A stretch of 64,000 bases of DNA from Flavobacterium sp. CF108 (GTDB taxonomy: Bacteria; Bacteroidota; Bacteroidia; Flavobacteriales; Flavobacteriaceae): assembly GCF_900129795.1 (NCBI RefSeq), contig NZ_FQWW01000007.1:310001-374000 (forward strand). The letters are read 5' to 3'. The notes under the pieces are model-generated. The model saw only the letters and a list, made by a program, of their open reading frames with translations, did not search any database and was not told the origin of the DNA. Numbering within the stretch: position 1 is the first letter of the stretch; each line of letters begins with the position of its first letter. This document shows positions 51,355-61,028 of this stretch, one piece after another. The translations under genes and the position numbers were made by a program.

Positions 51355-52188
51355 ATGAAAAAGATATTATTCCCTACCGATTTTTCTGAAGCAGCTACAA
51401 ATGCGTTTGTACATGCTTTAGAATTTGCCAAAGTTGTGAAAGCCGAACTTATTTTATTGCATACATTTGAGATTCCGGTTTATGACAGCCAGTTTTTTCC
51501 AGAAAATTATGCATCGATATACAGTTCTATAGAATTGGCAAAATTTGAAATGTTTAAGGATGAAATCCCAAAACTTCGGGCAATTGCAGCCGAGCGTAAT
51601 CTTGATAGCATCGTAATAAAACACCGACTGATGGATGGTGATTTGATTTACAACCTGAAAAATGCCGTTGAAGAAGATGAAATTGATTTTGTAATAATGG
51701 GAACCACAGGTGTTTCTGACTGGACAAAATTCTTTACCGGATCAAATACTAATTCGGTAATTTCAGAAGTAAAAGTTCCGGTTTTATGTGTTCCTATTGA
51801 TGCTAAATTCAGGAAAATCAAAACAATTGGTTTTACAACAAGATATCGTGAAAAAGATAAAGCGGAACTTAGAAAAGTTCTTAAAATTGCGAAGAAAACT
51901 GATGCAAAAGTAAAAAGCTTGTACGTTAGATCTTCAAGCACAGATGTTTCGGATATGACTATTAAAGAATGGCAGACTGAATTTGCCAACGAAAATGTAG
52001 AATTCCTGGTGTTGCCAAGTGACGAAGTAAAAGAAACAATTCTTGATTTTGTGCTTTTTAAAGACATCGATATCTTAACTACAATTACGCATAAACGATC
52101 TTTTTTTGAATCTATTTTTGATTCAAGTTTTAGTCAAAAAATCACAAAAGAAGTTTCTATTCCAGTATTGATAATGCATGAGAATTAA
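51355..52188 (+). CDS. Tandem universal stress protein (UspA family)
   Basis: 277 residues, two UspA-like domains: residues ~1-145 (KKILFPTDFSEAATNAFVHALEFAK...IVMGTTGVSDWTKFFTGSNTNSVISEVKVPVLCVP) and a divergent second domain (KIKTIGFTTRYREKDKAELRKVLKIAKK...KITKEVSIPVLIMHE). The G-x2-G-x9-G(S/T)-like ATP loop is partly visible in the first domain. A -7-like TAAATTTG lies at 51320-51327. Ordinary chromosomal gene. Confidence 0.9.
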   Translation: MKKILFPTDFSEAATNAFVHALEFAKVVKAELILLHTFEIPVYDSQFFPENYASIYSSIELAKFEMFKDEIPKLRAIAAERNLDSIVIKHRLMDGDLIYNLKNAVEEDEIDFVIMGTTGVSDWTKFFTGSNTNSVISEVKVPVLCVPIDAKFRKIKTIGFTTRYREKDKAELRKVLKIAKKTDAKVKSLYVRSSSTDVSDMTIKEWQTEFANENVEFLVLPSDEVKETILDFVLFKDIDILTTITHKRSFFESIFDSSFSQKITKEVSIPVLIMHEN

Positions 52189-52258
52189 AATTCTACTTTA
52201 AATGTATAGCTTTTTTGTAAGTGTAAAACCTATATTTGTATTTCATTAAATTTAAAAA

Positions 52259-54031
52259 ATGGAAGCATATTTAAGCAAGGTCGAGCATTATTCAAAAGTT
52301 TTTAATCAAACCAGCAAAAGGTACAACAGCATAAGTCTCTTACGACTTTTAAGCATATTTTTTTGTTTGTTTATGTTGTTTTATTACATCAAAACTAATG
52401 AAATTGGATATGCCGTAACTGCTTTTTTATCTTTTGCCGGTTTTCTTTTTTTAATGCGAATCCATTCGAAATTGTCTTTTAAAAGAGAATTGACAAAAGC
52501 TATTTTAAAAATTAATGAAGATGAAATATCGTATTTAAAAAGAGAAAAGCTTCCGTTTGAAAACGGATTTGAATTCAACGATTTTCATCATCCTTATGCT
52601 TATGATCTGGATATTTTTGGAGAACATTCTTTATTCCAGAATTTAAACAGAACTGCTGTTTTTATAGGTAAAAAAACATTAGCAGATAAATTATTAAGCT
52701 TATCATCTAATGAAGTTATTCTTGAAAATCAGGAAGCAATAAATGAATTAAAATCCAAAATAGACTGGCGTCAGGATTTTGAAGCTCTTGCTATTGTCAG
52801 TACTGACAGTAAAAGTTCTTATGATTCATTAATTCATTGGATTTCATTTAAAAATAATTCTTTATCTAAAGTTTTAGTTTCATTTTCGATTATTCTTCCG
52901 GCACTCTTTTTTGGTTTTGTCATTGCTTATTTTATTACTTCAAAAGCCATACTTTTATCTTACGCGACTTATGTTTTTATTTTCAATTTGATTGTTTTAG
53001 GAAGATCATTAAAACGAATTCAATCTGAAATTGCCAAAGCAGATAATATTGATAAAACTATTAAGCATTATAGTTTATTAGTGCAAAAGATAGAATTGGA
53101 AAAATTTGAATCAAAAAAACTAATTGCATTACAAAAACAGTTAGTTTCTAAAAATGTATCGGCGAGTTCTCATTTAAAACAATTGTCAGAGTTGTTTTCG
53201 AGAATGGATACGATCAATAATTTTGTTACTGCGATTGTTTTTAACGGATCATTTCTATTTAATCTGCATGTTTTAAAAGCGCTTTTAAAATGGAAAGAAG
53301 ATTATGCGCATGAACTAGAGAACTGGATTAACATTATTGGTGAATTTGAAGCCTTAAATAGTTTTGCAAATTTAGCGTTCAACAATGAAGATTTTGTTTT
53401 TCCGGAAATCAATTCAGAATATAAAATTGGGTTTGAAAATTTAGGTCATCCGTTATTAAATCCAGCGACCAGAGTAGGGAATGATACTCATTTTTATCCG
53501 GAATCTTTTATGATTTTAACCGGGTCTAATATGTCTGGAAAAAGTACTTTTTTAAGAAGTTTAGGAATCAATATGGTTCTTGGCGGAATTGGTTCAGTTG
53601 TTTGCGCTTCAAAAGCTAATATTCATCCACTTCCAGTATTGGTTTCAATGCGATTATCGGATTCTTTGGCAGACAGCGAATCGTATTTCTTTGCAGAAAT
53701 TAAGCGTTTGAAACAAATTATGGATGCCCTGGAAGAAGGACCTGCCTTTGTTTTATTAGATGAAATTTTAAGAGGAACAAATTCTGATGATAAACGTAAC
53801 GGAACTATTGAAGTAGTTAAAAAAGTAATTGCAAAAAAAGCAATTGGTGCCATTGCAACACACGATATTGAAGTCTGCTTAACAACTAACGAATATCCTG
53901 ATACTTTAACTAATCAATGTTTTGAAGTCGAAATTCAAAATAACGAACTGCATTTTGATTATAAACTCCGCAGCGGAATCTGTAAAAATAAAAGCGCGAC
54001 TTTTTTAATGCAGAAGATGGGAGTGATTTAG
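52259..54031 (+). CDS. MutS-family ATPase with N-terminal membrane segments
   Basis: 590 residues. The N-terminal part has two membrane helices (LLSIFFCLFMLFYYI, YAVTAFLSFAGFLFLM) and a middle pair (VLVSFSIILPALFFGFVIAYFI, LSYATYVFIFNLIVL). The C-terminal ~200 residues form the MutS ATPase: Walker A MILTGSNMSGKSTFLRSLG (~418-436), VSMRLSDSLADSESYFFAEIKRLK, Walker B PAFVLLDEILRGTNSDDK, and ATHDIEVC. It lacks the mismatch-recognition domain, as in Bacteroidetes MutS-like membrane proteins of unknown function. A -7-like TATATTTG is at 52231-52238. Confidence 0.92.
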   Translation: MEAYLSKVEHYSKVFNQTSKRYNSISLLRLLSIFFCLFMLFYYIKTNEIGYAVTAFLSFAGFLFLMRIHSKLSFKRELTKAILKINEDEISYLKREKLPFENGFEFNDFHHPYAYDLDIFGEHSLFQNLNRTAVFIGKKTLADKLLSLSSNEVILENQEAINELKSKIDWRQDFEALAIVSTDSKSSYDSLIHWISFKNNSLSKVLVSFSIILPALFFGFVIAYFITSKAILLSYATYVFIFNLIVLGRSLKRIQSEIAKADNIDKTIKHYSLLVQKIELEKFESKKLIALQKQLVSKNVSASSHLKQLSELFSRMDTINNFVTAIVFNGSFLFNLHVLKALLKWKEDYAHELENWINIIGEFEALNSFANLAFNNEDFVFPEINSEYKIGFENLGHPLLNPATRVGNDTHFYPESFMILTGSNMSGKSTFLRSLGINMVLGGIGSVVCASKANIHPLPVLVSMRLSDSLADSESYFFAEIKRLKQIMDALEEGPAFVLLDEILRGTNSDDKRNGTIEVVKKVIAKKAIGAIATHDIEVCLTTNEYPDTLTNQCFEVEIQNNELHFDYKLRSGICKNKSATFLMQKMGVI

Positions 54032-54082
54032 AATTTTAGATTTTAGAATGTAGATTTTAGATTCCGAGCTGGGTGTTTTTTT

Positions 54083-54222
54083 AACGCAAAGCACGCTAAG
54101 GTTTTTTTAATGTAAGGTTTTATAAAAAACAAAGTTCGCAAAGCTTGATCAGTACAAAGCTTTGCGAACTTTGCGTATTGTAGATACAATCTATTGTAAA
54201 AAATCTTAGCGTGCTTTGCGTT
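54083..54222. repeat. 140-bp double palindrome (Flavobacterium-type intergenic repeat)
   Basis: Outer arms AACGCAAAGCACGCTAAG (54083-54100) / CTTAGCGTGCTTTGCGTT (54205-54222) are perfect, 18 bp. Inner arms AAAGTTCGCAAAGCTT (54131-54146) / AAGCTTTGCGAACTTT (54157-54172) are perfect, 16 bp. It lies in the 617-bp gap between the MutS-like gene and lacI. It resembles chromosomal intergenic repeats of flavobacteria. Confidence 0.85.
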
Positions 54223-54283
54223 AAAATTGCACATCAAGATTGCAACTTGAAACCTCAAACCTGAAACAAAAAATTTACTTATA

Positions 54284-54328
54284 AAAATGCCTGACGATTA
54301 TTAATATTCGTCAGGCATTTTTTTTTAC
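54284..54328 (+). terminator. Rho-independent terminator
   Basis: AAAATGCCTGACGA pairs with TCGTCAGGCATTTTTT, followed by a T-tract. It lies about 250 bp after the MutS-like gene, beyond the double palindrome. Confidence 0.82.
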
Positions 54329-54576
54329 AATTTTCGGTCAGTTTTTACTTTATTTTCAAAATATCTTTAAAATTAAACTCAATTTTTTAGATCTATTTTT
54401 TTAAAATTGGCATAAAAAGCAACTTTTTTACCCCATCAAAACCTTATCAAATTATCATAAAAGTTACTAAAAGCGTGATAAAAGTCAAAATGACAATAAC
54501 TAACTAAAAACCAGTATTTACTGAGTATTGTGTTTTATTTTAGCAATAAATTAACGATTTATTAAAAATAAATTTT

Positions 54577-54592
54577 ACTAAAACGTTTTTGT
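54577..54592. promoter_or_regulatory. LacI-type operator upstream of lacI
   Basis: ACTAAAACGTTTTTGT is a near-perfect palindrome centred on CG, the LacI-family pattern, 57 bp before the lacI start. A -7-like TATATTTG follows at 54606-54613. It closely matches the site at 55712. Autoregulation is inferred. Confidence 0.65.
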
Positions 54593-54648
54593 AAGTTTCG
54601 TTTGTTATATTTGCGATGTACTAAAATATACAACAATAAATATAATAC

Positions 54649-55662
54649 TTGATGAAAAAGATTACAATTAGAGATATTGCTAAACAGGCAGAAGTATCTA
54701 TTTCTACAGTGTCTTTTGTTATCAATGGAAAAGGCGAGAAAATGGCCATTAGTCCGGCTGTAATAAAAAAAGTTCAGGACGTTGCCCAAAAACTTCAGTA
54801 TAAACCAAGCATGATTGCCAGCAGTTTACGAACTGGAAAAACAAGATCGATTGGGCTTATTGTGGAGGATATTTCGAACCAATTTTTTGCAGATTTGGCA
54901 CGAGTAATTGAGGATGAAGCAAAAAATATTGATTACAGGGTTTTTTATTGCAGTACGGGTGATGATAATGATCGTTCTGAAGAATTGATTCAAAGTCTTC
55001 TGCAGGCAAATGTTGAAGGTTTTATTATTACACCAACCAGAAATTTAGAGAAAACAATTGGCATGCTTTTAAAAATGCAAAAACCGGTTGTATTGATCGA
55101 TAGGTATTTTGCCAATCAAAAAGTAAGTCACGTTTTGATGGATAATTATGAAGGCTCTTATTCTGCAGTGAAATATTTGATTGAAAAAGGCAGAAAAAAT
55201 ATAGCCGTTGTAAATAATAAATCTGGAATGATCCAGATGAAATTAAGGGAAAAAGGATATATAGAAGCGTTAAAAGAAGAAGGAATTTATAATGAGAATT
55301 ATACGTTGCAATTAGATTATCACTCGAGTGAAAAAAATAGAATTGATGCGATTATAAGTTTTTTTAAACAAAATCCAGAGATTGATGCTGTATTATTTTT
55401 GGCCAACTATCTTGGACTTGCGGGACTTCAGGCTTTTAGGAGTTTAAAATACAAAATTCCAGAAGATATAGCCGTTATCAGTTTTGATGATCATGATAGT
55501 TTCAAACTGCATACACCTACGATCTCGGTAGTAGCTCAGCCCATTGAAGATATAGCAGTTAAATCAATACAACTGCTCATGAGCCAGATGACAAATTTTG
55601 ATGATTTTAAAATAGAAAAAATCCTCAAAAAAGGAAGATTGATTGTAAGAGAATCAGTTTAA
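54649..55662 (+). CDS. LacI-family transcriptional regulator
   Basis: 337 residues. The N-terminal HTH is typical (KKITIRDIAKQAEVSISTVSFVINGKGEKMAISPAVIKKV), with hinge KLQYKPSMIASSLRTGKTRSIGLIVEDISNQFFADLARVIEDEA, followed by a periplasmic-binding-protein-like effector domain (YLIEKGRKNIAVVNNKSG, IAVISFDDHDSFKLHTPTISVVAQPI). It lies directly upstream of the susC-susD-mannosidase locus and likely controls it in response to a mannose-type sugar. Two matching operator palindromes flank the gene. Confidence 0.93.
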   Translation: MMKKITIRDIAKQAEVSISTVSFVINGKGEKMAISPAVIKKVQDVAQKLQYKPSMIASSLRTGKTRSIGLIVEDISNQFFADLARVIEDEAKNIDYRVFYCSTGDDNDRSEELIQSLLQANVEGFIITPTRNLEKTIGMLLKMQKPVVLIDRYFANQKVSHVLMDNYEGSYSAVKYLIEKGRKNIAVVNNKSGMIQMKLREKGYIEALKEEGIYNENYTLQLDYHSSEKNRIDAIISFFKQNPEIDAVLFLANYLGLAGLQAFRSLKYKIPEDIAVISFDDHDSFKLHTPTISVVAQPIEDIAVKSIQLLMSQMTNFDDFKIEKILKKGRLIVRESV

Positions 55663-55671
55663 CATAAATTA

Positions 55672-55711
55672 AAAATGATCAAAAAAGTTTAGGCTTTTTT
55701 TTAATCATTTT
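55672..55711 (+). terminator. Terminator-like hairpin after lacI
   Basis: AAAATGATCAAAAAAG pairs imperfectly with CTTTTTTTTAATCATTTT. It ends the lacI transcript and abuts the second operator. Confidence 0.6.
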
Positions 55712-55727
55712 ACTAAATCGTTTTAGT
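55712..55727. promoter_or_regulatory. LacI-type operator upstream of susC
   Basis: ACTAAATCGTTTTAGT is palindromic apart from the two bases flanking CG, 224 bp upstream of the susC start. It matches the site before lacI, supporting control of the mannoside locus by this LacI protein. No other feature is evident in 55728-55950. Confidence 0.7.
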
Positions 55728-55950
55728 GAAAATATTCCTAGATTTTACTGCTGTTACAGCTGATTTTCTGAGAAATATTTATATAGTAAAAACCTTGAAA
55801 TAGCTGCGTTTTTTTGAATATTCATCGTACTATCAGCAAGGTCTTTTATCCAAAATTGAGTTCAAAATTTTATTAATTATTTAAAGCAAACAAAACAAAA
55901 ACACAAACGAAACAAAACAAAACAAAATCCAAAACCAATAACCAAAAAGA

Positions 55951-58900
55951 ATGCTTATGAAACGAATATTAGCAGTGTTAGCAATGGTATTGTTGAGCAG
56001 CTTAAGTGCCGCAGCGCAAAACCGATTAATAACAGGCATAGTAACAGATGCAGAGAACAAAGGAATTGTTGCCGCATCAATCGAGGTTCAAGGAAAACCA
56101 TTTAGTGCAATTACAGACGCCGAAGGGCGCTTTAGAATGAATGTTCCTGAAGGTAAAGTTACCCTAAACGTATCTTCTATAGGGTTTGAGTCAAAGTCAG
56201 TAGTACTTCAGGAGAATGAAACAAGAGTTGCTGTTACTTTAACAGAAACTACACAAGAACTTAAAGATGTTGTAGTAACTTCTTTCGGGGTGAAAAAACA
56301 AAAGAAAAGTCTGGGTTATGCCGTTGGAGAACTTAAAGGCGACGACCTGACAAAAAATAAAGAAATTAACTTAGGAAATGCTTTGCAAGGTAAAATTGCA
56401 GGGGTAAACGTTTCTGCGCCGGTTACAGGACCATCTGGTTCAAGCCGTGTTGTTATTCGTGGAGCAACTTCTGCTTCTGGGCTTAACCAGCCATTGTATG
56501 TTGTAGACGGAATTCCAATTGACAATACACAGCAGGGAAATGCAGGAATGTGGGGAGGTGCCGACAAGGGAGACGGTATGTCTTCTTTCAATCCAGATGA
56601 TATTGCTTCTATGTCAGTATTAAAAGGTAGTGCCGCTTCTGCTCTTTACGGGTACAGAGGATCAAATGGTGTTATCTTAATTACAACTAAAAAAGGTAAA
56701 AACAGAACAGGTGTAGGAGTTGATTTTAGCACAAATTCAACTTTTAATACTCCGGCGAGTCTTTTGAACTGGCAGGATCAATATGGGTCAGGAGCTCCAA
56801 ATGCAAGTGGCGTTCCAACAAGATTTACCAATTTGCAGGAACTTAGAGATTCGTACTATTTTGCCTGGGGTGACAAATATGACGGAACTCCTTCTCTTGG
56901 TTTAGACGGTACAACCAGACCATATAAAGCATACGGAAAAGATAATGTTGAAAATTTCTACAGAACTGGGTATTCTTTCAGTAATACTTTAGCATTTTCT
57001 GGTGGAAATGAGACAACAAATTTCAGATTGTCATTCGGAAATACTAAAGATGAATCTATCATGCCTGGAACTACTTTTGGTAGAAATAACGTGGCTTTGA
57101 GTTTAAATTCATCTCCAAATAAAAGAATCACTGTAGAGACAAATGCACAATATATTTCTGAGAAAAGTCATAACAGACCTTATTTGAACGATTCACCAAG
57201 AAACCCGTCTTTCCCAACTACTTTCATGACACCAGCTACAGATATTAGATGGTTAAGTAATCCATACGATGCAAACGGCGGTGAAGAAGATTATTTAGGA
57301 GCAAACGTATATCATACAAATCCTTACTTTGCTGTAGATTCACCATTAAATGATGATCTTAGAAAGCGTTTTATTGGTTCTGCACAAGTAACTTACAATA
57401 TTACGGATAAGATTTATGCAAAAGGTGTAATTGGAATTGATGATATCAATTATGAATATACTGAAATTGAGCCAACAGGAATTAATTACAGTCCTGGTGG
57501 ATCTTATGAAAACAGAATAGAAAACCGTTCAGAAGTAAATGCTTCAGGATATTTAGGATACAAAGGAGATATCGTTAAAAATCTTTCATTGGATGCCTTT
57601 GTAGGAGCAAACCGTCAGGATAACAGATACAGCGGTATCAAAATGAAAGGAAATAATTTCATTGTTCCATTTGAATATTTCTATGCTAATACACAGCCGG
57701 ACAGAACTGAAAAATTGTTTTCTGAAAGACAGGTAAACTCTCTTTTTTACTCGGCAGATTTAGGGTATAAAGATTTCTTATATCTTAGTTTAACAGGTCG
57801 TCAAGATTGGTTTTCAACTTTAAGTATAGAGGATAACAGTATTTTTTACCCTTCTGTAAGTACTAGTTTTATTTATTCTGAAGTTATTAATTTACCAGAA
57901 TGGATGTCTTATGGTAAACTTAGAGCAGGATGGGGTAATGTAGGTGGCGGTTTGCAAGAAGCTTATGCCTTAACATTGACTTATACTACGCCAGACGGAC
58001 AAACTGACTCATTAGGACAGCCAATTTTAGGTATTAATGGAGATGTAGTTCCAAACAAATACTTAAAACCTTATAATGTAAGTACTATCGAATTTGGTTT
58101 TGAAAATACATTCTTTAATAATAGAATAAGTACTGATTTGACATTCTATCAAAAGAAAACTACAAAAGATATCGCTGATGCAGATATTTCTATGGCTTCT
58201 GGTTTCAGAACAACAAAAATCAACGTTGGAGAAATTATGAATAAAGGGGTGGAGTTTGCTATTACAGCAAAAGCAATTAAAACACCAAATTTTTCATGGA
58301 CTGTGGGTTATAATTTTGCTTATAACGATAGTGAGGTTGTCAGTCTTTCTGATAAAATTACAACAAAATCATTAGAAGGAAACAGAGACGGAAGAGCTTC
58401 TGTAGTTTTAGAAAAAGGACAGCCTTTTGGTATAATTAAAGCTTATGATTATTTAAGAGATGCAAGCGGAAATATTGTACTTGATACAAATGGTAAATTC
58501 ATGAGAGGAAATTTAATCACTGCTGGACAAGGTGTTGCACCAACTTCAATGGGATTATCAAATGATTTCTCTTATAAAAACTTTACACTTTCGGTTTTTG
58601 TTGATGCTAAATTTGGAGGAGAAATCTATTCTGCTACAAACCAGTTAGGAGCTCGTTACGGATTATCTGAAATCACACTTCCAGGTCGTGAAGGCGGTGT
58701 GGCAGTAAGCGGAAAAGATGTAAACGGAAATGCAGTTAACACAACAGTTTCTGCATACGATTACTGGAGAAGTTATAGTGATGTAACGTCAAACTTTGTA
58801 TACGATGCTGATTTTGTGAAACTAAGAGCGATTTCTTTTGCTTACAATTTCCCAAAAATGTTTTTACAAAAAACACCTTTTCAGTCTGTTAGTTTAGCAT

Positions 58901-59049
58901 TTTCTGCTCATAATTTATGGACAATTTATGACAAAGTGCCAAATATTGATCCAGAGTCAAACTACTCTAATAGTAATGCACAAGGTATGGAGAGAGCTTC
59001 AATGCCATTGACAAGAAATTATGGTTTTGCTCTTAATGTCAAATTCTAA
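55951..59049 (+). CDS. SusC-family TonB-linked outer-membrane transporter
   Basis: 1032 residues (an ATG two codons downstream, MKRILAVLAM, also fits). Signal peptide (ILAVLAMVLLSSLSAAAQ), carboxypeptidase-regulatory-like domain (RLITGIVTDAENKGIVAASIEV), plug (ALQGKIAGVNVSAPVTGPSGSSRVVIRGA, PLYVVDGIPID, YRGSNGVILITTKKGK) and barrel ending GFALNVKF. It imports oligosaccharides with the SusD-like partner 11 bp downstream. Regulation by the upstream LacI is supported by the operator at 55712. Confidence 0.95.
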   Translation: MLMKRILAVLAMVLLSSLSAAAQNRLITGIVTDAENKGIVAASIEVQGKPFSAITDAEGRFRMNVPEGKVTLNVSSIGFESKSVVLQENETRVAVTLTETTQELKDVVVTSFGVKKQKKSLGYAVGELKGDDLTKNKEINLGNALQGKIAGVNVSAPVTGPSGSSRVVIRGATSASGLNQPLYVVDGIPIDNTQQGNAGMWGGADKGDGMSSFNPDDIASMSVLKGSAASALYGYRGSNGVILITTKKGKNRTGVGVDFSTNSTFNTPASLLNWQDQYGSGAPNASGVPTRFTNLQELRDSYYFAWGDKYDGTPSLGLDGTTRPYKAYGKDNVENFYRTGYSFSNTLAFSGGNETTNFRLSFGNTKDESIMPGTTFGRNNVALSLNSSPNKRITVETNAQYISEKSHNRPYLNDSPRNPSFPTTFMTPATDIRWLSNPYDANGGEEDYLGANVYHTNPYFAVDSPLNDDLRKRFIGSAQVTYNITDKIYAKGVIGIDDINYEYTEIEPTGINYSPGGSYENRIENRSEVNASGYLGYKGDIVKNLSLDAFVGANRQDNRYSGIKMKGNNFIVPFEYFYANTQPDRTEKLFSERQVNSLFYSADLGYKDFLYLSLTGRQDWFSTLSIEDNSIFYPSVSTSFIYSEVINLPEWMSYGKLRAGWGNVGGGLQEAYALTLTYTTPDGQTDSLGQPILGINGDVVPNKYLKPYNVSTIEFGFENTFFNNRISTDLTFYQKKTTKDIADADISMASGFRTTKINVGEIMNKGVEFAITAKAIKTPNFSWTVGYNFAYNDSEVVSLSDKITTKSLEGNRDGRASVVLEKGQPFGIIKAYDYLRDASGNIVLDTNGKFMRGNLITAGQGVAPTSMGLSNDFSYKNFTLSVFVDAKFGGEIYSATNQLGARYGLSEITLPGREGGVAVSGKDVNGNAVNTTVSAYDYWRSYSDVTSNFVYDADFVKLRAISFAYNFPKMFLQKTPFQSVSLAFSAHNLWTIYDKVPNIDPESNYSNSNAQGMERASMPLTRNYGFALNVKF

Positions 59050-59060
59050 TATTTAAAAAG

Positions 59061-60575
59061 ATGAAAAATAGATATATAAAAATATTTTGTGTCGCAATTG
59101 TTAGTGTATTGACATTAGCTTCATGTGATAAAGGATTCGAAGAAATGAATAAGAATCCAAATGCTTTAACAGATCCGGCTGTAAAATCAATGTTTACACT
59201 TGCTGAGATCTATGTTGACGGACAGGATTTTTCTAATACCAGAGGAAATAACTTATACGCAGCGCAAATTGTACAACAGTTTTCTTCACTTGGAGGACCA
59301 GGTTCTAAGTACACGTATTCTTCTGAATATTCAGCGGCACTTTTTGGAGAAACATACGGAAAAGGATTAAATCAGATTTTCCAATTATTATCTGTAGTAG
59401 ACAATACTCCTGAAAATTCAAACATGATTCAGGCATGTAGAATCATGAAAGTTTTCTTGTTCCAAAAATTGACAGATACGTATGGTGAAGTTCCTTATTT
59501 CGACGCTGGAAAAGGATATAACGGAAACGTTTTTTCTCCAAAATATGATACACAAGAAGCGATCTACAATGATCTTTTAAAAGAATTAGATGAAGCAGGA
59601 ACTGCTTTAGATGCGACTAAACCTTTTGTAGGCAATGCCGATTTGTACTACCAAAGTGATGTAGCAAGATGGAAAAAATTAGCAAACTCTTTAATGCTTA
59701 GAGTAGCGATGCGTTTGTCTAAAGTAAATCCTGCGAAAGCAAAAGAATATGTAGAAAAAGCGTACTCAAAAGGAGTTTTTACTTCAAACGATGACAGTTT
59801 AGTTTTAAAACATGATGCAGGTCCTGCTGGGGTTAAAACAAATCCAATTACTTCTTCATGGGTTAGAAATGACTTAAATGGTGGAGAATCAAACATCAAA
59901 TTCAGTAAAACATTTATCGATTTATTGAAAAATACAAACGATCCACGTTTAAGAATTTATGCAAAACTTGAAGCAACTGGAGATAACAACCCTGCAAGTC
60001 AGCAAGGTTTGGCAAATGATGCTAAAGAATTTCCGGGAGGAGACAAAAAACTTTTCTCAGATCCTAATACATCAACAGTATTACGTTTAGACGCACCTAC
60101 ATTAATTATGTCTTATGCAGAAGTTCAATTTATATTGGCAGAAGCTTCAGTAAAAGGATGGAGTGTTGGCGGATCTGCACAGACTTATTACGACAACGGA
60201 GTAAGAGCTGCCATGAACGTTTTAACGATTTTTGGAGATAAAGTACCTGCTGTTACACCTGCAGAATACAACATTTACATCACAACGTATCCTTTTAAAA
60301 CTGCTGGAACAGATGCACAAAAAATCGAGCAGATTATTACTCAAAAATGGATTGTTTTATTGTTCAATGGTTTTGAAGCATTTTCAGAATACAGAAGAAC
60401 AGGTTACCCAGTATTAGTTCCGGTTAATGACCCAACAGGAGATACTCAGGGAACTATTCCAAGAAGATTAATTTATGATCAGTCAGAGCTTGTAACAAAC
60501 GGGGCTAATTATAGAGAAGCAATTCAACGTCAAGGTTTAGATTTAATGACCACTAGAATCTGGTGGGATAAATAA
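59061..60575 (+). CDS. SusD-like outer-membrane lipoprotein (SusD-like_2)
   Basis: 504 residues with a lipoprotein signal (IFCVAIVSVLTLASCDKGFEEMNKNPNALTDPAVKSM). The CDKGFEEMNxNPN start is characteristic of the SusD-like_2 branch. Mid-region SNMIQACRIMKVFLFQKLTDTYGEVPYF and C-terminal RLDAPTLIMSYAEVQFILAEASVKGW...EQIITQKWIVLLFNGFEAFSEYRRTGYP fit the SusD helical fold. It captures glycan for the SusC partner. A terminator follows the gene. Confidence 0.95.
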   Translation: MKNRYIKIFCVAIVSVLTLASCDKGFEEMNKNPNALTDPAVKSMFTLAEIYVDGQDFSNTRGNNLYAAQIVQQFSSLGGPGSKYTYSSEYSAALFGETYGKGLNQIFQLLSVVDNTPENSNMIQACRIMKVFLFQKLTDTYGEVPYFDAGKGYNGNVFSPKYDTQEAIYNDLLKELDEAGTALDATKPFVGNADLYYQSDVARWKKLANSLMLRVAMRLSKVNPAKAKEYVEKAYSKGVFTSNDDSLVLKHDAGPAGVKTNPITSSWVRNDLNGGESNIKFSKTFIDLLKNTNDPRLRIYAKLEATGDNNPASQQGLANDAKEFPGGDKKLFSDPNTSTVLRLDAPTLIMSYAEVQFILAEASVKGWSVGGSAQTYYDNGVRAAMNVLTIFGDKVPAVTPAEYNIYITTYPFKTAGTDAQKIEQIITQKWIVLLFNGFEAFSEYRRTGYPVLVPVNDPTGDTQGTIPRRLIYDQSELVTNGANYREAIQRQGLDLMTTRIWWDK

Positions 60576-60599
60576 TTTTTAAATTGGTTGGTTAGTTAA

Positions 60600-60636
60600 A
60601 ATAAGTCGGGTACTGAGCATGCCCGGCTTATTTTTA
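60600..60636 (+). terminator. Rho-independent terminator after susD
   Basis: AATAAGTCGGG (60600-60610) pairs with CCCGGCTTATT (60622-60632), followed by T-rich sequence. The gap to the next gene (60637-61028) contains a second inverted repeat and no coding sequence. Confidence 0.8.
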
Positions 60637-60920
60637 AATCTCTTTATGAATGCGCCAATAACAATCAGTATTAAACGAGTCTGATTTATTGATTTAAAAA
60701 CCTTTTTTTTCGCAGCCGCAAAGAGTGCTTCTGCTGAAAAAGATGGGATTGTTTTCAAAAATTAAAAAAATCTCAGAACAATACAGATGTTTTAAAGTTC
60801 ATTGATAATCAGAATTAAAATAACTTAATCTGCATCAAATTAAAATAATACATAAGGCAGTAGTAAAGGAAAATATTTCTAGTTGTTTTTTGAGTTAATA
60901 GCAAAAAAATAAATTCTGAG

Positions 60921-60956
60921 GAGAAGGAATAACTTTAGTACGTTCAATTCCTTCTC
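60921..60956. repeat. 10-bp inverted repeat upstream of the beta-mannosidase gene
   Basis: GAGAAGGAAT (60921-60930) and ATTCCTTCTC (60947-60956) are perfect complements across 16 bases, about 70 bp upstream of the start. It could be an operator or a leader hairpin. Confidence 0.5.
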
Positions 60957-61028
60957 TAAACTGCCAAATGATTAAATAGTTGTACCTTTTTTAGTAACTT
61001 TAAAAGGTATAAAAAGCATTAGAATAAA

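Noticed and set aside
54400..54435. TTGGCATAAAAAGCAAC looked like a sigma-54 promoter.
   Set aside because: The -12 element should read TTGC; here it is GCAA, and Bacteroidota -7-type boxes fit the region better.
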